A DNA stretch of 64,000 nucleotides from Roseimaritima ulvae (GTDB taxonomy: Bacteria > Planctomycetota > Planctomycetia > Pirellulales > Pirellulaceae), in assembly GCF_008065135.1 (NCBI RefSeq), contig NZ_CP042914.1, forward strand, positions 930,001 through 994,000. The letters are read 5' to 3'. The notes beneath the pieces were generated by a model. It was not told the DNA's origin, made no database searches, and saw only the letters and a program-made list of their open reading frames with translations. This document shows, piece after piece, positions 23,259 to 33,045 of this stretch (positions are counted from its first letter, which is position 1; every line of letters begins with the position of its first letter). The position numbers and the translations under genes are program-made.

Positions 23259-26200
23259 ATGACCGCTCGACCGTTGACGATCTGTTGCTGCGCCCTGTGG
23301 GCGACCGTGTTCCTGGTGACGCTGCCGACCGCCCGGGCTGCCGACAAGGTTTCGTACAGCCAGCAGGTCCGTCCGATTCTGTCCGACAAATGTTTCTTTT
23401 GTCATGGGCCGGACCCCAACACCCGCGAAGCCGATTTGCGGCTCGACACCGAACAGGGACTGTATGACGACCTGGGCGGTTACGCGGCAGTAGTGCCGGG
23501 CGACATCCAGCAGTCCGAAGCCTTGCGGCGGATTTTGAGCGATGATCCCGACTTGCGGATGCCGCCGGCCGCGGCGCACAAAGAGTTGACCGAGCAGGAA
23601 ATTGAGATCCTCACCCGCTGGGTCGAACAGGGGGCGGAGTTTGAAATGCATTGGGCGTACCGTCCTCTGCAACGTCCGCCGGTGCCCGAGACGAGAGCTG
23701 CGTCTGGGCAGCCCGCGCGGGCCACGCAGCCGATCGACGCTTTCATCGAAGCTCCGTGGGCTGCCCGCAACATTCACCCTGCCCCGCCCGCCGAACCGGC
23801 GACGTTGGTACGGCGGCTGTACCTGGATCTGCTGGGCGTGCCGCCAACGCCGGCCGAAGTGGACGAATTCGTCGCCGACCCCTCAGAGGCTGCGTACCAA
23901 CATCTGGTCGCCAAACTTTTAAACGATCCCCGCTACGGCGAACGGATGGCGGTGTATTGGTTGGACCTGGTCCGCTACGCCGATACGGTGGGCTACCACG
24001 CCGACAACGCCATGGAGGTTTCGGCCTATCGCGATTATGTGATCGAAGCCTTCAATCGCAACATGCCGTTTGACCAGTTCACCATCGAACAGTTGGCCGG
24101 GGATCTGCTGCCCGAGGCAAGCGAAAGCCAACTTGTGGCTTCGGGTTACAATCGCCTGTTGCAAACCACGCAGGAAGGCGGCGCGCAACCCAAAGAGTAT
24201 ATCGCCATCTATGCGGCCGACCGTGTTCGCAACGTGTCGAGCGTTTGGATGGGATCGACGCTGGGGTGTGCCCAGTGCCACGACCACAAATACGACCCGT
24301 TCAGCGCCAAAGATTTTTACTCTATGGCGGCCTTCTTTGCGGACATCAAAGAAACCGCCGTGGGCAAGCAACAACCCAACCTAAAATTGCTAAGCGATCA
24401 GCAACGTGACGATATCGCGGCCCTCGATCACAAAATCGCTGATCTGCAATCGGCCATGCAGCTCGACGCCGAATCAGCTCTGGCGGCACAAATTGCAGCC
24501 GGCCAAGTGACCTGGGAACAGTCGCTGAAAGACAGTTCCGAAGCGGCGAACGGCGGTTGGCAGACGCCGGAGATCGAAGAGCTAACCGCGGGCGGTGGGG
24601 CGATCCTCAAGCTGCAACCCGATGGGGCGATCCTGCATACCGGAGCCACGCCGGCGAAGACCGATTTTCAGATTTCGCTCCGCACCTCCGGCACCGTGCA
24701 CGCCATTCGTTTGGAAGCCCTGGCCGATGAAAGCTTTCCCGGTCCCGGTCGGCTGTCCCGGGGCAATGGGAATTTTGTGTTGACCGGTTTCGAAGCTTCG
24801 GTGGATGGCAAACCGTTGCCGATCGCCAAAGCGGAGGCCGATCATCAGCAACCCGGTTTCCCTGTCGCCGCCGCGATCGACGACGACGCTCAGTCAGGCT
24901 GGGCGGTCAGCGGACATGCGCAAAAAGCGGAACGTCGTGTTGCCGTGTTCACGCTGAAGGAACCCTGGAAAGCGGAGCAAGGCGAAGGCCTCTTGCGGAT
25001 CACCATGCGGCATCAATCCCCGCATACCAAACACGCCGTCGGCCGGTTTCGGATCAGCCTCACCGACGACCCCACCGCTGGACTGGACGGACCGCTGGTG
25101 GTTCCCGAATCGATCCGAGCCATCGTGGCGGTTCCTGCTTCCGAACGCAGTGCCGAACAGCGCGAGCGTTTGGCAGCGTTTTATCGGCCTTTGTCGCCGG
25201 AACTGCAGGCCGCCGAAGCACAACTTAAAACACTGCGGGAACAGCGGAACAAGATTCAGGACAGCGGTCGGCCGATGTTGATTACCGAACGCCTGCCCAA
25301 GCCGCGGATGACACGCATCCTGCCACGCGGCAATTGGCTGGACGAAACCGGCGAAGTCGTCCAGCCGGCGGTGCCCGAGTTTATGACGGGTGCGGAGACG
25401 GCTACGGAACCACGCGTGCTCAACCGGCTGGATTTGGCAAACTGGTTGGTCGAGGAATCCAACCCGTTGACCGCTCGAGCATTGGTCAATCGGTTGTGGA
25501 GTCTGTTCTACGGACGCGGGTTGTCTCGCAACCTGGAAGACCTGGGCGGTCAAGGCCAGCCGCCCACGCATCCCGAGTTACTGGATTGGCTGGCCGTCGA
25601 ATTGCAGGACAGCGGTTGGGACATCAAGTACTTGGTGACGTTGATGGTCAACGCCGAAGCCTACCGTCGCAGTTCCGTCCCCACGTCAGAATTAAAAGCC
25701 GCCGATGCCACTAACCAGTGGTTTGCCCGGCAGGGACGCTGGCGACTGGATGCCGAATTCGTGCGAGACACAGCGTTGCAGCTGAGCGGGTTGTTGGTCG
25801 ATGAAACCATCGGCGGTCCCAGTGTCAAACCCTATCAGCCGGCCGGTTATTGGCAACACTTAAACTTTCCCAAACGCAGCTGGCAAGCCGATCGCGACCA
25901 GGGACTGTACCGCCGCAGTCTGTACACGTTCTGGTGCCGCACGTTTTTGCATCCCTCGATGTTGGCCTTTGATGCGCCTTCGCGGGAAGAATGTACGGCC
26001 CAACGATCGCGTTCGAATATTCCTCAACAGGCTTTGGTGCTGCTGAACGATCCCATTTTTGTGGAAGCCTCACGCGGGTTCGCTCAGCGGATCGTGGCAC
26101 AGGACGGCACGCCGCGGGACCGCATCGTTTGGGCGTGTCAGCAAGCCTTCACCCGTCCCGCCAACGACCAAGAGGTCGAACTATTGCTGGGGCTGTATGA

Positions 26201-26363
26201 GGCCCAGTTGCAACGCTACAGCGACGACCCGGACGCCGCCAAAGCGTTGTTGGAAGTTGGCCAGTCTGCGGCCGCCGCGACCGTGCCAACGGCCGAGTTG
26301 GCCGCTTGGACTCAAGTGGCACGGGCGATTATCAACGCATACGAAACGATCTCGAGGTACTAG
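23259..26363 (+). CDS. PSD1 / planctomycete cytochrome c domain protein (DUF1549-DUF1553)
   Basis: 1034 residues. Signal peptide at the N-terminus (cleavage near TARA-AD), then the PSCyt1 domain with one heme-binding CFFCH motif near residue 46 and a distal Met-containing region (DPDLRMPPAA). DUF1549 follows (about 150-370, LYLDLLGVPPTPAEVDEF and CAQCHDHKYDPFSAKDFY, giving a second CxxCH), a carbohydrate-binding-like beta region (about 430-620), and DUF1553 at the C-terminus (NRLDLANWLVEESNPLTARALVNRLW). These secreted proteins are massively expanded in planctomycetes and thought to serve extracellular or periplasmic redox processing of polymers. Paired with the DUF1501 gene 3 bp downstream. 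Confidence 0.95.
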   Translation: MTARPLTICCCALWATVFLVTLPTARAADKVSYSQQVRPILSDKCFFCHGPDPNTREADLRLDTEQGLYDDLGGYAAVVPGDIQQSEALRRILSDDPDLRMPPAAAHKELTEQEIEILTRWVEQGAEFEMHWAYRPLQRPPVPETRAASGQPARATQPIDAFIEAPWAARNIHPAPPAEPATLVRRLYLDLLGVPPTPAEVDEFVADPSEAAYQHLVAKLLNDPRYGERMAVYWLDLVRYADTVGYHADNAMEVSAYRDYVIEAFNRNMPFDQFTIEQLAGDLLPEASESQLVASGYNRLLQTTQEGGAQPKEYIAIYAADRVRNVSSVWMGSTLGCAQCHDHKYDPFSAKDFYSMAAFFADIKETAVGKQQPNLKLLSDQQRDDIAALDHKIADLQSAMQLDAESALAAQIAAGQVTWEQSLKDSSEAANGGWQTPEIEELTAGGGAILKLQPDGAILHTGATPAKTDFQISLRTSGTVHAIRLEALADESFPGPGRLSRGNGNFVLTGFEASVDGKPLPIAKAEADHQQPGFPVAAAIDDDAQSGWAVSGHAQKAERRVAVFTLKEPWKAEQGEGLLRITMRHQSPHTKHAVGRFRISLTDDPTAGLDGPLVVPESIRAIVAVPASERSAEQRERLAAFYRPLSPELQAAEAQLKTLREQRNKIQDSGRPMLITERLPKPRMTRILPRGNWLDETGEVVQPAVPEFMTGAETATEPRVLNRLDLANWLVEESNPLTARALVNRLWSLFYGRGLSRNLEDLGGQGQPPTHPELLDWLAVELQDSGWDIKYLVTLMVNAEAYRRSSVPTSELKAADATNQWFARQGRWRLDAEFVRDTALQLSGLLVDETIGGPSVKPYQPAGYWQHLNFPKRSWQADRDQGLYRRSLYTFWCRTFLHPSMLAFDAPSREECTAQRSRSNIPQQALVLLNDPIFVEASRGFAQRIVAQDGTPRDRIVWACQQAFTRPANDQEVELLLGLYEAQLQRYSDDPDAAKALLEVGQSAAAATVPTAELAAWTQVARAIINAYETISRY

Positions 26364-26366
26364 GTA

Positions 26367-27791
26367 ATGAAAATGTTCCCACGTATGGCACCGGTTTTGA
26401 ATCGGCGAACGTTTCTCAATCGCGGTACCCTGGGGATCGGCGCTGTGGCGTTGGCCACGCAGTTGTCCGCCGAACAAGCGGGCGTGAGCCCCACAGCGCC
26501 GCGCGTGCTGCACCATCCGCCGCGAGCCAAACGTGTCATCTTCCTGTGTATGGCCGGCGGGCCCTCGCATCTGGAAACGCTGGACTACAAGCCCAAGTTG
26601 GCCGAGATGAACGGGCAACCGATGCCGGCCTCGTTAACCGCCGGCCAACCCATCGCTCAGCTGCAGGGCAAGGCGCTCAAGTGCTTGGGCCCGCAGCACG
26701 CGTTCCAAAAATTCGGCGATTCGGGGCAGGAGATTTCCACCGCCCTGCCCAACATCGGCAAACTGGCGGATGACATCGCCATCGTCCGCTCGATGACCAC
26801 CCAGCAGATCAATCACGATCCAGCTCATACGTTCATGAATTGCGGGACCCAGATATCAGGGCGGCCCTGCATGGGGGCATGGATTCAGTATGGTTTGGGC
26901 AGCGAAGCCAAAGACCTGCCGGGGTTTGTGGTGCTGACGTCGGTCGGTGGCGGCCAGTCGCAGCCCATCGCTTCGCGGCAATGGCACAGCGGTTTTTTGC
27001 CCAGCCGTCATCAGGGCGTGCACTTCCATTCCAAGGGAGACCCGGTGCTGTATGTCGGCAACCCGCCGGGCGTGTCCCGCGACGACCAGCAGCAGGTGAT
27101 CGCCGCCGCCAACGGATTGAATCGCCTGCGTCGCTCGGCAGTCGACAATCCCGAAATCGCCACCAGCATCGCGCAGTATGAATTGGCTTTTCAGATGCAG
27201 GCCAGTGTGCCCGAGTTGGTCGATTTGGCCGATGAACCGCAACACGTGTTGGATATGTACGGCGCGAAGCCCGGCGACGGCTCCTTCGCCAGTAACTGTC
27301 TGTTGGCTCGTCGCCTGGCCGAACGCGGTGTGCGTTTTATCCAGCTGTACCATCGCGGTTGGGATCACCACGGCGGCGTCAAAAATGGGGTGGCGACCAC
27401 CGGCAAGTTGGTCGATCGCGGTAGTTGGGCGTTGATCGAAGACCTCAAACAACGCGGCATGCTGAAAGACACGCTGGTGGTTTGGAGTGGCGAATTCGGC
27501 CGCACGCCGATGTCTCAGGGTGGGGGCAAAAACCCTGGACGCGATCATCACATCAAAGGGTTTTCGATGTGGATGGCCGGTGGGGGGATTCGCCCCGGTA
27601 TGTCCTACGGGGCGACGGATGAACTGGGCTACAACGCTGTCGAGGATGTCGTCACGGTGCACGATTTTCACGCTACGATGTTGCACTTGCTGGGTATCGA
27701 TCACCAGCGATTCAGCTATAAATTCCAGGGTTTGGACATGAAGTTAACCGGCGTCGAACCGGCAAATGTAATTCACCCCATCTTGGCATGA
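26367..27791 (+). CDS. DUF1501 domain protein (sulfatase-like fold), Tat-exported
   Basis: 474 residues. A twin-arginine signal is present (LNRRTFLNRGTLGIGAVAL), so export in folded form is likely. The DUF1501 domain includes FLCMAGGPSHLETLDYKP, DDIAIVRSM, RLAERGVRFIQLYHRGWDHHGG and the C-terminal VWSGEFGRTPMSQGGGKNPGRDHH metal-site-like motifs. The fold is related to alkaline phosphatase/sulfatase enzymes. It nearly always follows a PSD1-type gene, as here, and the two probably work together on an unknown substrate. Its stop overlaps the next gene's ATG by 4 bp. Confidence 0.94.
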   Translation: MKMFPRMAPVLNRRTFLNRGTLGIGAVALATQLSAEQAGVSPTAPRVLHHPPRAKRVIFLCMAGGPSHLETLDYKPKLAEMNGQPMPASLTAGQPIAQLQGKALKCLGPQHAFQKFGDSGQEISTALPNIGKLADDIAIVRSMTTQQINHDPAHTFMNCGTQISGRPCMGAWIQYGLGSEAKDLPGFVVLTSVGGGQSQPIASRQWHSGFLPSRHQGVHFHSKGDPVLYVGNPPGVSRDDQQQVIAAANGLNRLRRSAVDNPEIATSIAQYELAFQMQASVPELVDLADEPQHVLDMYGAKPGDGSFASNCLLARRLAERGVRFIQLYHRGWDHHGGVKNGVATTGKLVDRGSWALIEDLKQRGMLKDTLVVWSGEFGRTPMSQGGGKNPGRDHHIKGFSMWMAGGGIRPGMSYGATDELGYNAVEDVVTVHDFHATMLHLLGIDHQRFSYKFQGLDMKLTGVEPANVIHPILA

Positions 27792-29254
27792 CAAACTCTC
27801 CCCCGGTCGCTCGGATGCGACGCGCCACCACGGTCCTACAGGATGTCTTTGGATACCCCCGATTCCGTGGCATGCAACAAGCGGTGATCCAGCACCTGCT
27901 GGAGGATCAACATGCTCTGGTGTTGATGCCCACCGGCGGTGGGAAATCGCTGTGTTATCAGATTCCCGCGTTGCTCGATGAGACCGATCCATCGGAGATC
28001 GTGCTGGTGCTCAGCCCGCTGATCGCGCTGATGAAAGACCAGGTCGACGCCCTGACGCGAAAAGGAATCGATGCCACGTTTGTCAATTCGTCGCTGGATC
28101 GGCAACAGCGGACGCAGCGTTATCAGGGCATCGCCGATGGCCAGTATCGCTTACTGTACGTGACTCCCGAACGTTTTCGCAAATCCGATTTTTGCGAGGT
28201 GCTGCAAGCCCGACGGGTGAGTTTATTGGCCGTCGACGAGGCGCATTGTGTGAGTCAGTGGGGGCATGATTTTCGACCCGACTACACGCGGTTGGCCGAC
28301 ATCCGCCAACTGCTCGGCAACCCCACCACCGTGGCGCTGACCGCCACGGCCACACCCGAGTGCCAGCAGGACATTTTGCAGCAGCTCGGTTTGAGCGAGG
28401 GCTCGGCGCGGATCTTTAATTCCGGTATCGAGCGGGAAAACCTGGAATTGCAAGTCGCCGAAGTCTGGGACGAGTCCGAGAAACTGGATCAAATCCAAAC
28501 CATCGTCGACGATCCGCTGTACTCCGCATCCGGCAGCGGTATCGTGTACTTCGCTTTGATCAAATCCCTGCAGCGGATCAGCGACCAACTGCGGCAGCGC
28601 GGCATTGATCACCTGTGTTATCACGGCGATCTAGAGCGGCGCGAACGGCGACGGATCCAGGAACGCTTCATGAGCGACGACTGTCCGCTGGTGCTGGCCA
28701 CCAACGCGTTTGGCATGGGCATCGACAAAGAAGACATCCGCTTTGTGATCCATGCCGAAGTGCCCGGTTCCTTGGAAGCCTATTATCAGGAGATCGGTCG
28801 GGCCGGACGCGACGGCTTGCCCTCGGTCTGCCGTCTGCTGTACGCACAGTCCGATCTAATGACTCAGATGCAATTCATCGATTGGCGAAACCCCGATACG
28901 GATTTCTACGGCCGCCTGTTCCATCATCTGGGCGAACGCGGCGAAGAGGTGCGGGCCTACGGCTTCGATTGGTTAAACGAACAGCTGCAGTCGGTCAGTC
29001 GGCATGATCACCGCTTATCGACCGCCCTCTCGATGCTCGACCGACACGGCATCGTAGCCGGGCCCCATCCCCCCGAAGCCTTGCAGTTGCAGGTGCCGGC
29101 TGATCCGATTCCCGCCCCGTTCGGTGACAAGGCGACGCTGGAGCAGAAGCGGAAGTCCGACCAGCAGCGGCTGTACGCGTTGGTGGAGTACACCCAAGCC
29201 GAAGACCGCAAAGCGTTTTTGGAGCGGTATTTTGGAGTGGCTCAAGTCCGTTAA
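27788..29254 (+). CDS. RecQ-family helicase lacking the zinc-binding end
   Basis: 488 residues. Helicase motifs are complete: LMPTGGGKSLCYQIPALL, VVDEAHCVSQWGHDFRP (as AVDEAHCVSQ), ALTATATPE, YHGDLERRERRRIQ, ATNAFGMGIDKEDIRFVIHAE and EIGRAGRDGLPS. The accessory region that follows aligns with RecQ up to EYTQAEDRKAFLERYFG, where homologues have a Cys (CRKAF) and continue with a CxxCxxC zinc site; here the Cys is Asp and the protein ends seven residues later. The stop lies inside a repeat element (29249-29378), so 3' loss through repeat insertion is plausible. Overlaps the DUF1501 gene. Confidence 0.9.
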   Translation: MTNSPPVARMRRATTVLQDVFGYPRFRGMQQAVIQHLLEDQHALVLMPTGGGKSLCYQIPALLDETDPSEIVLVLSPLIALMKDQVDALTRKGIDATFVNSSLDRQQRTQRYQGIADGQYRLLYVTPERFRKSDFCEVLQARRVSLLAVDEAHCVSQWGHDFRPDYTRLADIRQLLGNPTTVALTATATPECQQDILQQLGLSEGSARIFNSGIERENLELQVAEVWDESEKLDQIQTIVDDPLYSASGSGIVYFALIKSLQRISDQLRQRGIDHLCYHGDLERRERRRIQERFMSDDCPLVLATNAFGMGIDKEDIRFVIHAEVPGSLEAYYQEIGRAGRDGLPSVCRLLYAQSDLMTQMQFIDWRNPDTDFYGRLFHHLGERGEEVRAYGFDWLNEQLQSVSRHDHRLSTALSMLDRHGIVAGPHPPEALQLQVPADPIPAPFGDKATLEQKRKSDQQRLYALVEYTQAEDRKAFLERYFGVAQVR

Positions 29255-29378
29255 CCTTTCCAGGCTGACAAATCTCGTAGCCGAAGTCGCCAGACTACGG
29301 AGCTGCGGGGATTGGTCCAAACTCTGGCGAGTTCGGTTACGCCCGATCGCTTGTGTCAGACTGGATAGCCTGACGTAC
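29249..29378. repeat. Nested inverted-repeat element between recQ-like gene and membrane-protein gene
   Basis: Outer arms CCTTTCCAGGCTGACA (left) and TGTCAGACTGGATAGCC (right) are imperfect reverse complements. Within them is a GTAGCCGAAGTCGCCAGAC...GGCGAGTTCGG inverted repeat at 29278-29340. The left arm includes the stop codon of the first RecQ gene, and the right arm encodes the last residues of the minus-strand membrane protein. Confidence 0.7.
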
Positions 29379-30125
29379 GTTCACCCGCACCAATTGATAC
29401 CCCAAGGCTCGGATGGCAACCAGCGAAATGGCCACGAACGAGGCTTCGACCAGCAGCGTGGTGAGAACGCGAGCAGCCATCACATAGGAACCCGTATTGG
29501 TGTATCCAATCCACGCCCTGGCTGCGGCCACCACCAGGACTCCACCGATGGTGACGGCCGCACTGGTCGCCTTCCATTGGCTGAGCGATGCCAGCGAAGT
29601 CAGCAGCGACGCCAAGGAACCAGCAGCTCCGAGCAGCAGTACCATCAAGAACAATAGCAGTTCGTAGGCGCTGCCCGCGTAGCGATCCAGCAAACGCATT
29701 AACGCAATCAAGCTGGCGCAGACGAACGTGGCGCCCAACAGATGAACGAGTTTGATTTGCAGCAGGTGGATGTCGCTGTGGGCTGCGGAGCGTCGTAGTC
29801 GAAGTTGCTGTCGATGGCATATCCAGCCAAGTACTGTGCCTACGACCAGCAGTCGCATTGCCGCCAATAACAGTTCCCAGGGATTGAAGTTGCTGGTGAA
29901 GGCGGCTGCGGCGCAGAGGCCTGAGGTGAACAATACGGCCTCTATGATTTCCTGAAGCGTTGGCCGGTCACCGCTGGCAAGCCACACGCCGATGAGAGCA
30001 AATTGGGCGGACAAGATGCTCTGAAAAAGGGCTGCGGGCCAGGACGCTTGGGGGGCCTGCAGGAATACTGCTAGGATCAAAACGGTAAGTTGGCCACAGA
30101 GAAAGATGAGGCGACGGGAAGTCAT
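29337..30125 (-). CDS. Uncharacterised polytopic membrane protein
   Basis: 262 residues with about seven predicted TM helices (roughly 8-24, 32-50, 62-80, 88-104, 127-145, 152-178, 190-208 and 220-242). No family motif was recognised. Charged loops are short, with one basic cytoplasmic-type segment (HRQQLRLRRSA). The last 15 or so residues (VNVRQAIQSDTSDRA) are encoded by a repeat element, so the natural C-terminus may have been replaced. It lies between two RecQ genes and is transcribed with the second one's direction (45 bp downstream of its stop is the start of this gene's neighbour on the same strand). Confidence 0.6.
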   Translation of the reverse strand: MTSRRLIFLCGQLTVLILAVFLQAPQASWPAALFQSILSAQFALIGVWLASGDRPTLQEIIEAVLFTSGLCAAAAFTSNFNPWELLLAAMRLLVVGTVLGWICHRQQLRLRRSAAHSDIHLLQIKLVHLLGATFVCASLIALMRLLDRYAGSAYELLLFLMVLLLGAAGSLASLLTSLASLSQWKATSAAVTIGGVLVVAAARAWIGYTNTGSYVMAARVLTTLLVEASFVAISLVAIRALGYQLVRVNVRQAIQSDTSDRA

Positions 30126-30169
30126 GGCGGCTGATTGGATACGCGTGGTTCCCAGGCTGGAAGCCTAGG

Positions 30170-32095
30170 CTACGTGAGAGCATTTAGGACGGTTTCGAAG
30201 GGGATATGATTGCAGACACCGAAGTGCGGCTCGCGGGTCAGGCGTTTGGATACGAACACGGGGGAACTGAGCCCGCACAGAAATCGAGCTTGGGCGCGGG
30301 GCGTGTCCAGCAGATCCGGGTACTGTTTGCGAAGGTTGTGGACGGCGTCGCTGGCGCTGCGTCCGATGCCACGGTTTTGGGGCTTGGGCAACTCAAACGG
30401 GCCTTCTCCCAAGCAGGCGGTGCAGCGGCCACAGGTTTGGTCTAACTGTTCGCCAAAATGAGCCGACAACGTTGCCGCTTGGCAACTGCTGGCGGTTGCT
30501 AACTGCAGCACGTCGTCCAGGCGACGGATATCGGTCGCTTCACGCTGCTGCAGTCGATCGAAGAACCGGTCTGCCAGGGCGTCCAGGTCGCCAAAGTCGT
30601 TGTGTTTCTCGAAGCCGTGGACGAGGCCCGCGACTTTGACTTCCATCCAGCCGCGTTCGGCCATGTAGTCGATCGCTTTGACGATCCGCTCGCGCGGCGC
30701 TTGCAAACGACGAGCGGTAACGGGCAGCGGGATCGTGAACCAGACTTTTCCCCTGACGCTTGAAGATAGGATCCCGGCGACAAATTCGCGTTGCTCGCCC
30801 TTGAAGTTGCGGAGGATGTTTTGGGACGTGACAAACGGGCGGAACTGATAGTTGTCGTACCGCGGCGAGGTGGCTTTGATGAAGCCGTCCAGTTCCAGGT
30901 AGGTCAGCAGGGTCCGCACGACCAGGATGCGGATGTCGGTTTCGGCGGCCAGCCGGTAATGGCTGACATGAAACCGCTCGCTCTGGCCGGCGATCAATTC
31001 GATCAACAGTTTCACCGCCGCTCGCGTGGGCGTGTCGCCATAAGTGAAGTTCTGCAGCACCACGCGGTCTTCCGGGACCAGCAAGGTTTCACAAATCGAA
31101 TCTTTGCCGTCTCGTCCAGCCCGACCGATTTCCTGAGCGTATGACTCCAGCGACTTGGCTGGGTTGTAGTGGTACACATAGCGGATATCGGACTTATCGA
31201 TGCCCATCCCAAAGGCGATCGTGGCCACTACGATCCCGTCGGTCGATTCCAAAAACCACTGTTGGATTTCCGCTCGCACCTCCGACTCCATGCCGGCGTG
31301 GTAGGCGCGGGCGTTCAGGCCGGCGTCGGCCAGTCGCTCGGCAACCTCTTCGGCCGCTTTCTGGACCGTCACATACACCAGCGTCGGGCCGGGGGGACGC
31401 GATTCAAGGCGGTCCAGCAAAGTGTCGTAGTGTCGATCGCTGGTCAGGATCGTACTGCGCAATTGCAAATTGGCGCGGAAAAACGGCGTGCGAACCGCAT
31501 CGGCGGGCTGGATGTCAAACGCCGTGCGGATATCGTCCAGCACCTCCGGCGTGGCCGTGGCGGTGAGGGCCAGCACCCGTGGCACCTGTAGCTCTTTGGT
31601 CAGTTCCGCCAGCTTCAGATAGTCGGGGCGGAAGTTATGTCCCCACTGACTAATGCAGTGCGCTTCGTCGATGGCGAACAGCGATATCGACAGCGAGGAA
31701 ATGGCGGCGCGAAAACGTTCATTGAAAAACCGCTCCGGGGCCACGTACAGGATCTTTGTCGCGCCGTCACGAACGTTCTGCATGGCGCGATGCAGCTCGC
31801 CGGCCGTAAGGCTTGAATCCAGTCGGGCAGCGGGAATTCCGCGAGAGAGCAGCGCGTCGCACTGGTCCTTCATCAACGCGATCAGCGGCGAAACCACCAG
31901 CGTGGTGCCCTCGAAAATCTGGCTGGGCAGCTGGTAACACAGCGACTTGCCGCCCCCGGTGGGAAATACGGCCGCCGCGCTGCGGCCGGCCAGCAACGTT
32001 TCGATCACCGCCTGCTGGCCGGGTTTAAAATCGTCCAGCCCAAACCGGTCCTGGAGTAGCTGGTGGGCCGCTGATAAATCGGCAACTTGACTCAT
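30170..32095 (-). CDS. recQ: RecQ family ATP-dependent DNA helicase with complete zinc site
   Basis: 641 residues from ATG 32095; the frame runs upstream to 32269 but without RecQ similarity. Helicase core: FPTGGGKSLCYQLPSQIF, AIDEAHCISQWGHNFRPDY, ALTATATPEVLDD, YHAGMESEVRAEIQQWF, ATIAFGMGIDKSDIRYVYHYN, EIGRAGRDGKDS. A winged-helix-like section follows, then near the C-terminus the zinc cysteines (SSCQAATLSAHFGEQLDQ, then CGRCTAC). The order, with the Cys cluster after the winged-helix part, is the minor RecQ arrangement seen in several bacterial phyla. It is a normal, probably active 3'-5' helicase and may cover for the shortened paralogue 900 bp away. Confidence 0.93.
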   Translation of the reverse strand: MSQVADLSAAHQLLQDRFGLDDFKPGQQAVIETLLAGRSAAAVFPTGGGKSLCYQLPSQIFEGTTLVVSPLIALMKDQCDALLSRGIPAARLDSSLTAGELHRAMQNVRDGATKILYVAPERFFNERFRAAISSLSISLFAIDEAHCISQWGHNFRPDYLKLAELTKELQVPRVLALTATATPEVLDDIRTAFDIQPADAVRTPFFRANLQLRSTILTSDRHYDTLLDRLESRPPGPTLVYVTVQKAAEEVAERLADAGLNARAYHAGMESEVRAEIQQWFLESTDGIVVATIAFGMGIDKSDIRYVYHYNPAKSLESYAQEIGRAGRDGKDSICETLLVPEDRVVLQNFTYGDTPTRAAVKLLIELIAGQSERFHVSHYRLAAETDIRILVVRTLLTYLELDGFIKATSPRYDNYQFRPFVTSQNILRNFKGEQREFVAGILSSSVRGKVWFTIPLPVTARRLQAPRERIVKAIDYMAERGWMEVKVAGLVHGFEKHNDFGDLDALADRFFDRLQQREATDIRRLDDVLQLATASSCQAATLSAHFGEQLDQTCGRCTACLGEGPFELPKPQNRGIGRSASDAVHNLRKQYPDLLDTPRAQARFLCGLSSPVFVSKRLTREPHFGVCNHIPFETVLNALT

Positions 32096-32195
32096 AATTC
32101 CTCGCCCCCACAGATAAGCTGTTTGATTTGCCCAGTCGGTGTAGTGTACGCGTGGGCAGGTGCGTGTCAAGCAAGATTCCGGAGGCGAGCATGAA

Positions 32196-33014
32196 TTACT
32201 GATAGACCCGCACGTAATCGACCTCCATTTTCCTGGGCCAGGGCGTGGTGTCATCGGGTGGCCCGACAAATCCCCCGCCCACAGCCAGGTTCAGCAGCAG
32301 GTGGAAGCGGCGGTCGAAGGGAGCCGGGAAATCGCCGCCGGTGGAGTGCCACTTGGTTTGGGTTTGGACCCGCCGGCCGTCGATCCACCACTCGATCTGA
32401 CCGGGCTGCCAGACCACGGCAAAGGTGTGAAAGGCGTCGGCAAAGCTGCCTTCGGGAAGCTGGTAGGGTTGGCCGGAGTGAGTATTTTTGGGCCAGGTGG
32501 CGCCGTAGTGCAGCGTGCCTAGCACGGTATCGGGTTGCTGCCCCCGCATTTCCATGATGTCGATTTCGCCACTGGCCGCCCAGGTTCCATAGGCATCGTC
32601 GGTGGGCAGCATCCAGATCGCCGGCCACACACCTTGGCCGTCGGGCAGTTTCGCGCGGACTTCGATGCGGCCGTATTTCCAGTCGCCGCGGTGTTTGGTG
32701 CGAACGCGGCCCGACGAATATTCCCGGGACACGCCGCTGACGGCCGCCCGGTCGCGATGGGCTTCGAGCACCAAATGTCCATCTTCGACTCGCACGTTTT
32801 CCGGGCGGTCGGTGTAGATTTGCAGTTCCCCGTTGCCGCCACCAAAGGCGTTCACTTCCACGCCCCACTTGCTGTAATCCAGTGCGTCGCCATTGAACTC
32901 GTCTTGCCAGACCAGTTTCGTGAACCGGGGCGTGGGGTCTTCGGCGACCACGGGCTGAGGCCAAGTGGCGGCTAGCATTAAGGGCAGCAAGAGGCAAAAG
33001 GGACGCAGCAGCAT
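32196..33014 (-). CDS. Secreted glycoside hydrolase family 16 (laminarinase-type)
   Basis: 272 residues from ATG 33014, which gives a signal peptide (LLLPLMLAATWPQPVVA); the upstream frame crosses a repeat block and is not coding. The GH16 beta-jelly-roll includes LVWQDEFNGDALDYSKW, GNGELQIYTDRPENVRV, the catalytic signature GEIDIMEMRG with nucleophile and acid/base Glu near residues 155 and 160, and WQPGQIEWWIDGRRV. The sequence type is that of bacterial beta-1,3(4)-glucanases; agarase or carrageenase activity cannot be excluded. The likely role is hydrolysis of algal laminarin, consistent with marine or algal-associated planctomycetes. Confidence 0.93.
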   Translation of the reverse strand: MLLRPFCLLLPLMLAATWPQPVVAEDPTPRFTKLVWQDEFNGDALDYSKWGVEVNAFGGGNGELQIYTDRPENVRVEDGHLVLEAHRDRAAVSGVSREYSSGRVRTKHRGDWKYGRIEVRAKLPDGQGVWPAIWMLPTDDAYGTWAASGEIDIMEMRGQQPDTVLGTLHYGATWPKNTHSGQPYQLPEGSFADAFHTFAVVWQPGQIEWWIDGRRVQTQTKWHSTGGDFPAPFDRRFHLLLNLAVGGGFVGPPDDTTPWPRKMEVDYVRVYQ

Positions 33015-33045
33015 TGAGAGATCTCCGGAAAAGGGATGCGGGGGC

